Positions 30,861-37,647 of a stretch of 37,647 nt of DNA are shown one piece after another. The notes beneath the pieces are model-generated. The model did not search any database. It worked only from the letters and a program-made list of their open reading frames with translations, and was not told where the DNA came from. The stretch spans positions 1 through 37,647 of the forward strand of contig JBBSJP010000048.1 in the NCBI GenBank assembly GCA_038257155.1. The letters are read 5' to 3'. Made by a program: the position numbers and the translations under genes. Numbering within the stretch: position 1 is the stretch's first letter; each line of letters opens with the position of its first letter. This DNA comes from JANJTY01 sp038257155. GTDB taxonomy: Bacteria; Pseudomonadota; Gammaproteobacteria; Xanthomonadales; Xanthomonadaceae.

Positions 30861-32864
30861 TCAAGCCTTCGACTGGGCCAGCTCGACAATACGTTCGACG
30901 CTGAATCCAAAATGCGGAAACAGTTTGTCGGCCGGTGCCGAGGCACCGAAGCTGTCGATACCAACGACTTCGCCGTCGAGTCCGACGTACTTGCGCCAGA
31001 AGTCAGAGACGCCAGCTTCGATCGCGATACGACGCCGACACCAACCTGGCAGCACACCTTCACGCCACTCCATCGGCTGGCGGTCGAACACGGTAGTGGC
31101 CGGCATCGAAACCACGCGCACTGCCACGCCCTTCTGCTCCAGCACTCGCATGGCCTCCATGGCCAGACCGACTTCAGAACCGGTGGCGATGAGGATCAGC
31201 TCAAACTTGCCCGATGCGGGATCGGACAGCACATAGCCTCCACGCGCGATATCGGCAAGCTGCTGCGCGTTGCGCAGCTGGTGCGGCAGGTTCTGGCGCG
31301 AGAACACCAGGCAGCTCGGACCATCGCGCCGCTCGATCGCGCACTTCCAGGCTACCGCCGACTCGACCGCGTCGCAGGGACGCCAGAGGTCATTGTTGGG
31401 GATGTAGCGCAGCGAGGCCAGATGCTCGATCGGCTGGTGAGTCGGCCCGTCCTCGCCCAGGCCAATGGAATCGTGTGTGTAGACATGGATGACCGGCGCC
31501 GGGATCAGCGCGCCCATGCGTACCGCATTGCGCGCGTAGTCGGAGAACACCAGGAAGGTCGCGTCGTAAGGCACGAAGCCACCGTGCAGCACCAGGCCGT
31601 TGCAGATCGCGCTCATGCCGAATTCGCGCACGCCGTAGTAGACATAATTGGCGTTCGGGGCAAAGCTGTTGACGTCCTTCGAACCCTTCCACAAAGTCAG
31701 GTTGGAATGCGCGAGGTCAGCCGAGCCGCCAATCAGTTCGGGCAGCAGCGGGCCGAACGCTTCCAGGGCCATCTGCGAGGCCTTGCGCGAAGCCACGGTG
31801 AGGCCATCAGCCTGCAGCTTGGCGATGTAGGCATCAGCATTTGCTGCGAATCCATCGGGCAGGTCGCCGCGCTGGCGGCGCTCGAATTCCGCGGCCAGTT
31901 CAGGATGTGCCTCCGCGTAACGCGTCAGCAGCCGGTTCCACGTGTCGTGCTTGACAGTGCCGGCATTGCGCGCGCGCCAGCCTGCATAGATTGGCTCGGG
32001 CACTTCGAAGGGCGCGTGCTTCCAGCCCAGATGGGCGCGCGCCGCAGCCAGTTCGTCCTTGCCAAGCGGCGCACCATGAGTCGACTCGCTGCCTTGCTTG
32101 TTGGGCGCGCCAAAGCCGATCACCGTCTTGCAACAGATCAGGGTGGGCCGGTCCGCTTCGGCCTGCGCGGTACGTATTGACTGGGCGATCTCTTCCGGAT
32201 CGTGGCCGTCAACATTGCGGATCACCTGCCAGCCATAGGCAGCAAAACGCGCCGGCGTGTCATCGGTGAACCAGCCGCCGACCTTACCGTCGATGGAGAT
32301 GTTGTTGTCGTCGTAGAAAGCGATCAGCTTGCCAAGCTTCCAGGTGCCCGCGAGCGAACAGACCTCGTGTGAAATGCCTTCCATCAGGCAACCGTCACCG
32401 AGGAATACCCAGGTGTAGTGGTTGACCAGTTCGAATTCGGGCCGGTTGAAACGTGCCGCCAGCAGCTTTTCGCCCAGCGCCATGCCAACCGCGTTGGCCA
32501 GACCCTGTCCGAGCGGACCGGTGGTGGTCTCAACGCCCGGCGTCTCGTGCGCTTCCGGATGGCCTGGCGTCTTCGAATGCAGCTGGCGGAAGCGCTTCAG
32601 CTCGTCCAGTGGCAGGTCGTAGCCGGTCAGGTGAAGCAGGGCGTAGAGCAGCATCGATCCATGGCCATTCGACAGCACGAAGCGATCGCGATCCGGCCAG
32701 CGCGGATCAGCCGGGTTGTGGCTCAGGAAGTCGTTCCACAGAACTTCGGCGATATCGGCCATGCCCATCGGCATGCCGGGATGGCCCGACTTGGCGGCTT
32801 CCACGGCATCGGCGGCAAGGAATCGAACGGCATTGGCGAGTTCGCGGCGGCTGGGCGTCGGCAT
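30861..32864 (-). CDS. tkt: Transketolase
   Basis: The product is 667 residues, the usual full length. It transfers two-carbon ketol units between sugar phosphates in the pentose phosphate pathway, using thiamine diphosphate. Visible landmarks: AAKSGHPGMPMGMADIA (23-39), SNGHGSMLLYALLHLTGY (65-82), GPLGQGLANAVGMA, the thiamine-diphosphate motif GDGCLMEG to DDNNISIDG (from 156), GSESTHGAPLG, and the pyrimidine-binding region VYTHDSIGLGEDGPTHQPIEHLASLR. All expected residues are present, so it should be active. It is divergent from the HD-GYP gene across a 133-base spacer and stands alone as a transcript. No Shine-Dalgarno is obvious before the ATG. Confidence 0.97.
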   Translation of the reverse strand: MPTPSRRELANAVRFLAADAVEAAKSGHPGMPMGMADIAEVLWNDFLSHNPADPRWPDRDRFVLSNGHGSMLLYALLHLTGYDLPLDELKRFRQLHSKTPGHPEAHETPGVETTTGPLGQGLANAVGMALGEKLLAARFNRPEFELVNHYTWVFLGDGCLMEGISHEVCSLAGTWKLGKLIAFYDDNNISIDGKVGGWFTDDTPARFAAYGWQVIRNVDGHDPEEIAQSIRTAQAEADRPTLICCKTVIGFGAPNKQGSESTHGAPLGKDELAAARAHLGWKHAPFEVPEPIYAGWRARNAGTVKHDTWNRLLTRYAEAHPELAAEFERRQRGDLPDGFAANADAYIAKLQADGLTVASRKASQMALEAFGPLLPELIGGSADLAHSNLTLWKGSKDVNSFAPNANYVYYGVREFGMSAICNGLVLHGGFVPYDATFLVFSDYARNAVRMGALIPAPVIHVYTHDSIGLGEDGPTHQPIEHLASLRYIPNNDLWRPCDAVESAVAWKCAIERRDGPSCLVFSRQNLPHQLRNAQQLADIARGGYVLSDPASGKFELILIATGSEVGLAMEAMRVLEQKGVAVRVVSMPATTVFDRQPMEWREGVLPGWCRRRIAIEAGVSDFWRKYVGLDGEVVGIDSFGASAPADKLFPHFGFSVERIVELAQSKA

Positions 32865-32997
32865 GGGATCGGGGCTTTGCTGGAAATGGCGGGAACCGCT
32901 TGCGCGGGGCGGCTATTGTCCCCGATGCGGGCGCGGATGTCGCGGGACGGAACGATTAATGGGCTATTCTTAGACTCCGCGCCTGGGGAGAGAACGG

Positions 32998-34245
32998 GTG
33001 GCCTCGCTGATCGAAGAACGCATCGTGCCGACGGAAGAGCTACGAATCGGAATGTTCGTTTGCCGTCTGGACCGCCCCTGGGAAGGCACGCCCTTTCCGT
33101 TACAGGGATTCACGCTGCAGAGTCAGGAGCAGCTCGATACGCTGCGCGATCTGTGTCGCAAGGTCACCGTCGACGAGCTGAAGAGCCTCAGCCTCACCGC
33201 CGAGCCGCTGGATCTTCTCGACCAAACCCCGACAGTCAGTTCACCACGTCAGGTCTTCGGCCCCTGGTACGGCAAGGTCGACTACGCCGATTCGGTCAGC
33301 ATGGTGGAAGAGCTGCCGCGCGCCAGACTGGCGCAGGAGCATCTTCACGGCTTCATCGTTCAGGTACTGGACGATCTGCGCGCTGGCCGTAGTCTCGCTA
33401 TCAGCGCGATTCGCGAGGCGGTGCTGCCGGTAATCGAGAGCCTGCTGCGCTCGGCCGACGCGGTGTTCTGGCTGAACGCGCTGCGCCACCGCGGCACCTA
33501 TGAATACAGCCATGCGCTGAACTGCACCTCGCTGGCGGTGGCATTCGGCCGGCACCTTGGATTTCCGCAGGACAAGCTGCTGAAGCTTGCCACGGGCGGT
33601 CTGCTGCTCGATGTCGGCAAGGCCCAGCTGCCGATTGACGTGCTGCTGCATCCCGGCCCGCTGGACGCAGAGAAACTTGCCCTGATGCAGCGCCATGTCG
33701 AGTACAGCCTCGCGATACTCGAACAAAGTGGTGAACGCAGCTTTGAAGTTCGCGCCATGGTGGCGTCACACCACGAACGGCATGATGGATCGGGCTACCC
33801 GAAAGCCGAGAAGGAATCCGCCATTCCCATCTACGGACGGATCGCCGGCATCGTCGATGCCTTTGATGCCATGACCAGCGATCGGCCGTACCGCGCCGGC
33901 ATCGCGCATCACGACGCCTTGCAGCAGCTGTATCGAACCCGTGACTGCATGTTCCAGGCCGAACTGGTGGAGCAGTTCATCCAGTGCATCGGCGTCTATC
34001 CCACCGGTTCGCTGGTCGAGCTCAGCAGTGGCGAAGTGGCCATCGTCATGGCGCAAAACCGCAGTCGGCATCTGTGTCCGCGCGTGATGGTGCTCACTGC
34101 ACCGGACAAACTCCTGGTGGAGGATTTCCGTGAACTGGACCTGGCGAGCCTGACCGACGGGCCCGAGACAGGCGACAGCCTGCGCATCGTGCATACCCTG
34201 GAGCCGGGCGCCTACGGTCTTGACCCGACGGAGCTTTATCTGTGA
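32998..34245 (+). CDS. DUF3391/HD-GYP domain protein with the HD histidine replaced
   Basis: The product is 415 residues starting at GTG 32998, with GGGGAG 7 bases upstream. Residues ~1-120 resemble the DUF3391 N-terminus common in gammaproteobacterial HD-GYP proteins (EELRIGMFVCRLDRPWEGTPFPLQGF). Residues ~145-310 are an HD-GYP domain, normally a metal-dependent c-di-GMP phosphodiesterase: His172 (YEYSHAL), RHVEY, SHHERHDGSGYP and GRIAGIVDAFDAMTSDRPYR are kept. The signature HD in GLLHDIGK is Leu204-Asp205 (GGLLLDVGK), and the GL after GYP is also lost. Loss of one metal ligand suggests altered, reduced or sensory activity. The next gene encodes an EAL protein, so this is a c-di-GMP module. 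Confidence 0.92.
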   Translation: MASLIEERIVPTEELRIGMFVCRLDRPWEGTPFPLQGFTLQSQEQLDTLRDLCRKVTVDELKSLSLTAEPLDLLDQTPTVSSPRQVFGPWYGKVDYADSVSMVEELPRARLAQEHLHGFIVQVLDDLRAGRSLAISAIREAVLPVIESLLRSADAVFWLNALRHRGTYEYSHALNCTSLAVAFGRHLGFPQDKLLKLATGGLLLDVGKAQLPIDVLLHPGPLDAEKLALMQRHVEYSLAILEQSGERSFEVRAMVASHHERHDGSGYPKAEKESAIPIYGRIAGIVDAFDAMTSDRPYRAGIAHHDALQQLYRTRDCMFQAELVEQFIQCIGVYPTGSLVELSSGEVAIVMAQNRSRHLCPRVMVLTAPDKLLVEDFRELDLASLTDGPETGDSLRIVHTLEPGAYGLDPTELYL

Positions 34246-34261
34246 GGCGAGCCAGTAATGC

Positions 34262-34283
34262 TGCGGTCGGCGCGGCGACCGCA
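34262..34283 (+). promoter_or_regulatory. Hairpin directly upstream of the EAL gene start
   Basis: TGCGGTCG at 34262-34269 pairs perfectly with CGACCGCA at 34276-34283 around a 6-base loop, ending 2 bases before the ATG at 34286. It occupies the place where a Shine-Dalgarno would be, and no purine-rich site is visible. It could limit initiation or mark a processing or attenuation point in the HD-GYP/EAL message. Confidence 0.45.
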
Positions 34284-34285
34284 CC

Positions 34286-35590
34286 ATGCTGAACCGGCTG
34301 GAACTGCTGGCACAGATCAATCGCGCGCAATACGAGGCACTGCACGGACAGTTGAGTGCCATCCTGGTGATTCGCCTGCTGCAACAGCGCGACTTTCGCA
34401 TCGACTTTGGCTATGAAGCGGCGGGAAAAGCCGAATCGGCCGCAGCCCAACTGATCGAATCGGTGTTGCGTCCCAGAGACCAGGTTGCGCAGCTGGCAGA
34501 CGACAGTTTCGCGCTGCTTCTGCCTGGACTATCCAGCGAAAACCATGCGGTGCTGGCTGCCAACCGGCTGGTAAGGGCGCTGAGAGACGAGTTCCGGGTG
34601 GATGGACTGAGCGTGTCCAGTGAATTGGCCATCGGCCTGTGCTTCTGTGACACCGAGATCATCGCACCTGCCGCCCTGCTGCGCCGCGCCGACATGGCTT
34701 CTGCCCAGGCACAACGCAGCGGCCAGAGCCTGCTCCGCTATGCCGCTGGTCGCATGCACAGCGAGATTCCCGTGACAGAACTGCGCGATGCCATCGCCCT
34801 GCGCGAGATGGAAGTCTGGCTGCAGCCGCTGCTGGATCTGCGCAGCGGCAAGGTGGTGGCAGCCGAATCGCTGGCCCGCTGGAACAGCACGGCACGCGGT
34901 TGGGTGAATCCATCGCTTTTCGTGCCCCTGGCCGAACACAGTGGACTGATCGGCGACTTCACCCGCTGGAGTCTGCACGCCAGCTTGCGCCTCTGTGCCG
35001 AGGCGCGCCTGCAAGACCCGGCGCTGCAGATCGCGGTGAACATGTCGCCCAAGGTTTTCGCCGAGGACGATGTGGTCGAACAGGTGATGTCGGCGCTGCG
35101 GCTTTGGGACGTGCCTCCCTCAGCCATCGTGCTGGAGGTGACCGAGGGAGCGATCATGGAAGATCCGCATCGAAGCGGCCGCATCCTGCAACGGCTGCAC
35201 GGCGAGGGGCTGGGCATTGCGATCGACGATTTCGGCACCGGTTATTCGTCGTTTGCCTACCTTCGCCAGTTTCCCGCGACCGAGCTGAAGATCGACCAGA
35301 GTTTCGTGCGCGGCATGCAAACCGAGTCGCGCTCACTGCAGCTGGTTCGCTCGATGATCGACCTCGCCCACCACCTCGGCATCCTGGTGGTGGCGGAAGG
35401 CGTGGAAGACGAGCGAACCATGCAGCAGGTGGCCGAGCTCGGCTGCGACCTGGCACAGGGATTCCATATTCGTCACCCGCAGCCGGCTGCTGAGTTCATC
35501 GCCAGCCTGGCCACGGAAGCATCGGCGCTGGCGGGCAGCAAGGCAGCGCCGACATCAGGTTTGCTGCGCGCGTCTCACTCTGAACGCTGA
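34286..35590 (+). CDS. Degenerate GGDEF-EAL protein, likely c-di-GMP phosphodiesterase
   Basis: The product is 434 residues without membrane segments. Residues ~1-155 are a divergent GGDEF-type domain whose signature is lost (LADDS in place of GGDEF in QLADDSFALLLP), so cyclase activity is not expected. Residues ~165-415 are an EAL domain: AAESLARW (Glu of the EAL motif kept, Leu-Ala changed), NMSPK, LEVTEGAIM, IDDFGTGYSS, LKIDQSFVRGM, VVAEGVED and QGFHI. The metal- and substrate-binding acids and the catalytic Glu are present, so c-di-GMP hydrolysis is plausible. It lies 40 bases downstream of the HD-GYP gene and is probably cotranscribed, with a hairpin right before its start. No input sensor domain is fused, so control may come from partner proteins. 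Confidence 0.92.
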   Translation: MLNRLELLAQINRAQYEALHGQLSAILVIRLLQQRDFRIDFGYEAAGKAESAAAQLIESVLRPRDQVAQLADDSFALLLPGLSSENHAVLAANRLVRALRDEFRVDGLSVSSELAIGLCFCDTEIIAPAALLRRADMASAQAQRSGQSLLRYAAGRMHSEIPVTELRDAIALREMEVWLQPLLDLRSGKVVAAESLARWNSTARGWVNPSLFVPLAEHSGLIGDFTRWSLHASLRLCAEARLQDPALQIAVNMSPKVFAEDDVVEQVMSALRLWDVPPSAIVLEVTEGAIMEDPHRSGRILQRLHGEGLGIAIDDFGTGYSSFAYLRQFPATELKIDQSFVRGMQTESRSLQLVRSMIDLAHHLGILVVAEGVEDERTMQQVAELGCDLAQGFHIRHPQPAAEFIASLATEASALAGSKAAPTSGLLRASHSER

Positions 35591-35602
35591 GCGCGCGCAA
35601 TT

Positions 35603-35627
35603 CTGCCAGCGGCACGGTGGCTGGCAG
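35603..35627 (+). terminator. Possible terminator after the EAL gene
   Basis: CTGCCAGC at 35603-35610 pairs perfectly with GCTGGCAG at 35620-35627 around a 9-base loop, 12 bases after the EAL stop. No T run follows, so it may be weak. It separates the c-di-GMP pair from the downstream lipoprotein gene. Confidence 0.4.
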
Positions 35628-35813
35628 CCACTGGATTCGATTCGCACCCTGTCGGCTCGTCGGATGGTGCCTGTCGTGGTTGCATCAGGCCCCGGGAAGG
35701 TCATCAGCACCAGGCCGCCCTGATTTCCCGACAGGTACCGATCACGCACCGCCACGCTTCCCCGGCGGGTCACGGCCGGCACATACTCGGTCATCGAACC
35801 GGGAGTTGTGCCG

Positions 35814-36986
35814 ATGCGCGTAGCGGTCTTATCGATGAGTCTTGCGCTGCTGCTTTCCGCCTGCGCTGGGGGTCCGACACGGACGCAGCCGAATTTGCCC
35901 GACGAGACTGGGCCACTGGCGCTTCGTGCCGAGTTGTTCGGCGAGCCCGTTGAGCGGCCGGACGCCGATCAGCTGTTCGCGTTGAGTTCCGACCAGCAAC
36001 AGCACTTCCTGGACTATTTTTCAGACCCGGCCAACGCCTGGCACAAACCGCACGAGCGGGTCTACGCGTATCTGGAGCGCCGCCTCAATGACTTTCGCTA
36101 TCACGGCGACACCCTGACCGCCGCCGAAGCGCTGCAGGGCGGACAAGGCAACTGCCTTTCGCTGGCCCTGGTCACCACCGCGCTTGCGCGACTGGCGGGC
36201 GTGGAAGTGGATTACCAGCGGGTGCGAAGCACGCCCGTCTTTGAACGGCGGGAAGCACTCATCACGGTGGCCGACCACGTGCGGACACGGCTGTACGACC
36301 CGACCTTCACAGCAATGGCAGGCGTTGTGGGCACGCAACGCCCGCACATCGTGGTCGACTATTTTCCCGGACGCGGCCAGCGTAGAGGTGGCCATGTGGA
36401 TGCGTCTGAGTTGCGATCGATGTTCTACGTCAATCTGGCGGGCGAAGCGCTGGTACGTGGCGACCATCGGCGCAGTTACTGGCTGCTGCTGAGCGCTCTT
36501 GAGCATGACGCCGACAGCCCTGGGGCATTGAACTCGCTGGCGGTGCTGCATCGACGAGCGGGCGCCGTGGACGCAGCGGAGTCAATCTATCGACAGGCGC
36601 TCGCGCGCCATGGCGACAACCTGAATCTGCTCACCAATCTGCGCTCGCTGTTGCGGGACCAGGCCAGATGGCAGGAAGCGCAGGCGGTCGAAGCGAGGAT
36701 CTCGCAGCTGCCAGATCATGACCCCTACCGCTACATCGAGCTTGGCACCGAGGCAATCGTTGCGGGCAAGCCGAGGTTGGCGCTTTCCTACTATGCGCAG
36801 GCGGCGGAGCTGGCGCCCTATCTGCACGAAACGTATTGGCGGATGGCGGTGGCGTACGACGCCTTGTGCCAGACGACGCAGGCGGCAAGCCTTTTGCGGC
36901 AGGCGTATGACAACGCGCCGCACGACCGGGACCAACGGCTCTATCAGGCGAAGCTTAGTTCACTCGAGCGGTCCTACGAGAAATGA
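35814..36986 (+). CDS. Transglutaminase-like lipoprotein with C-terminal TPRs
   Basis: The product is 390 residues. The ATG at 35814 has GGGAG 8 bases upstream; a GTG two codons earlier is too close to it. The signal has a lipobox (LLLSAC, Cys17). Residues ~45-190 resemble a bacterial transglutaminase-like cysteine-protease fold: the nucleophile region GGQGNCLSLALVTTALARLAG (Cys114), then VADHVRTRLY (His155) and IVVDYFPG (Asp182), in the order of the Cys-His-Asp triad. Residues ~220-375 are TPR helices (SPGALNSLAVLHRRAGAVDAAESIYRQAL). An anchored envelope protein acting on peptides or as an assembly factor is plausible; the substrate is unknown. It is followed by hairpin-rich repeats. Confidence 0.85.
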   Translation: MRVAVLSMSLALLLSACAGGPTRTQPNLPDETGPLALRAELFGEPVERPDADQLFALSSDQQQHFLDYFSDPANAWHKPHERVYAYLERRLNDFRYHGDTLTAAEALQGGQGNCLSLALVTTALARLAGVEVDYQRVRSTPVFERREALITVADHVRTRLYDPTFTAMAGVVGTQRPHIVVDYFPGRGQRRGGHVDASELRSMFYVNLAGEALVRGDHRRSYWLLLSALEHDADSPGALNSLAVLHRRAGAVDAAESIYRQALARHGDNLNLLTNLRSLLRDQARWQEAQAVEARISQLPDHDPYRYIELGTEAIVAGKPRLALSYYAQAAELAPYLHETYWRMAVAYDALCQTTQAASLLRQAYDNAPHDRDQRLYQAKLSSLERSYEK

Positions 36987-37012
36987 GAGTTGGTGAGATG
37001 CGGTGCCAACTG

Positions 37013-37183
37013 CCCAGCCTCGACTTGCCTTTCCCCCTGCCAGACACACAAAGGCCCGCTTCCACGGGCCCATGTATCTGGCAGGGGGACAAGGACTACG
37101 GCGGGCCATCCTGCCCGCCGCCCCTGCGGGGCCATCGTCGCTACGCGCCGATGTTCGCCTCCGGCATCCTGCCTGCGGCGTCG
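37013..37183. repeat. Hairpin repeat element, copy A
   Basis: About 171 bases. The first part is a two-level hairpin: outer arms CCCCCTGCCAGA (37033-37044) and TCTGGCAGGGGG (37077-37088), inner arms GGCCCG (37053-37058) and CGGGCC (37065-37070). Next come GGCGGGC-CATCCT-GCCCGCC and GCCCC-TG-CGGGG-type hairpins, then a conserved end reading CTCCGGCATCCTGCCTGCGG. Copy B repeats the whole unit; copy C is cut by the window edge. Confidence 0.9.
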
Positions 37184-37311
37184 ATATCGGAGGCAGGATG
37201 CCGGAGATCATGATCGGCGCAGCCGATCACCCGTAGGGCGCCGTCCATGGACGGACGGCGTAGCCGGGCGCGCCCTCAGTGTGCCGAGTTGATGAGCCTG
37301 CCGCTGGCGCG

Positions 37312-37482
37312 CCCAACTTCGACTTACCCTTCCCCCTGCCAGACACACAAAGGCCCGCTTGCGCGGGCCCCTGTATCTGGCAGGGGGACAAGGACTACGG
37401 CGGGCTATCCTGCCCGCCGCCCCTGCGGGGCCATCGTCGCGACGCGCCGATGTTCGCCTCCGGCATCCTGCCTGCGGCGTCG
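37312..37482. repeat. Hairpin repeat element, copy B
   Basis: Same unit as copy A, 299 bases further right, with about 95% identity by eye. Outer arms are at 37332-37343 and 37376-37387. The inner stem is longer (GGCCCGC-TTGC-GCGGGCC) than in copy A, yet still perfectly paired. Sequence after the unit differs completely from that after copy A, so the element boundary lies near GCGGCGTCG at 37474-37482. Confidence 0.9.
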
Positions 37483-37561
37483 CACCGGCGTGCTTGTCAG
37501 GGAGTCCATCTGAACTGGACCCCGGTGCATCTCGACGCGGTAACTAGCCTTGCTCCCGCAC

Positions 37562-37647
37562 GCCCAGCCTCGACTTACCCTTCCCCCTGCCAGACACACA
37601 AAGGCCCGCTTGCGCGGGCCCATGTGTATCTGGCAGGGGGACAAGGA
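37562..37647. repeat. Hairpin repeat element, copy C (partial)
   Basis: Starts 250 bases after copy B and runs off the window after ACAAGGA. Outer arms are at 37583-37594 and 37629-37640. It has the GGCCCGC-TTGC-GCGGGCC inner stem of copy B, and two extra bases (GTGTAT for GTAT) that let an ACAC/GTGT step pair between inner and outer stems. Confidence 0.85.

Larger units (their letters stand above)
36987..37647. other. 661-base repeat-rich region without genes to the right edge
   Basis: No frame here has the look of a protein: the open frames repeat the same short translations because the DNA is repeated. It holds three copies of a hairpin element (listed separately), plus unique hairpins between the first two copies. 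These are a 16-base perfect inverted repeat at 37159-37174 and 37191-37206, GATCGGC-GCA-GCCGATC just after it, and the 14-base palindrome CCGTCCATGGACGG at about 37232-37245. Confidence 0.7.

Noticed and set aside
37013..37647. Possible integron attC array or CRISPR
   Set aside because: The imperfect hairpins lack the paired GTTRRRY/RYYYAAC core of attC sites, spacers carry no cassette gene, and unit size and spacing do not fit CRISPR. No integrase is seen.

Overview
The window is GC-rich DNA from a gammaproteobacterium, most likely of the order Xanthomonadales (Lysobacterales). This rests on gene style only: GC-rich codon use, GTAG-type REP palindromes, secreted proteins with DGIDNDGD repeats and a GFE-ending tail, and a DUF3391-type HD-GYP protein. 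There are 26 protein-coding genes that I can support and no rRNA or tRNA gene. Both edges are repeat-rich and intergenic.

Left part (1-5468): a direct duplication of a REP-containing segment (1-345); two adjacent paralogous secreted proteins, the second extended by ten acidic, cysteine-paired repeats (617-4083); and an FG-GAP/VCBS lipoprotein whose stop codon overlaps the next start.

Polysaccharide region (5468-14747): an O-antigen ligase/polymerase-like membrane protein, a small TPR-like protein, three GT-B glycosyltransferases, GDP-mannose 4,6-dehydratase (gmd), an extended SDR and a Wzx-type flippase. Together they suggest synthesis, export and polymerisation or ligation of a surface glycan containing a GDP-mannose-derived deoxysugar.

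Sulfide/persulfide island (14744-22413): a leftward operon (sqr, DUF2892, lipoprotein membrane-fusion protein, RND pump, OsmC, trxC) faces a rightward pair (rhodanese, ArsR-family regulator). The regulator has two cysteines 66 residues apart, as in the persulfide sensors BigR and SqrR. The 100-bp divergent spacer carries two overlapping promoters and a perfect palindrome that could let one repressor silence both. The inclusion of a full RND pump in such a regulon is the most interesting system here. The pump gene also carries an in-frame REP palindrome of the same family as the left-edge repeats.

Right part (22414-37647): a 1357-residue secreted subtilisin-like protease with two DUF11 repeats and the same C-terminal GFE-type tail as the repeat protein; ompW behind a near-perfect FNR/Anr box; an acetyl-CoA hydrolase/CoA-transferase; a small lipoprotein; transketolase; a c-di-GMP pair (an HD-GYP protein that lost its HD histidine, then a degenerate GGDEF-EAL protein); and a transglutaminase-like TPR lipoprotein. 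The final 640 bases hold three copies of a hairpin-rich element, the last cut by the window edge.
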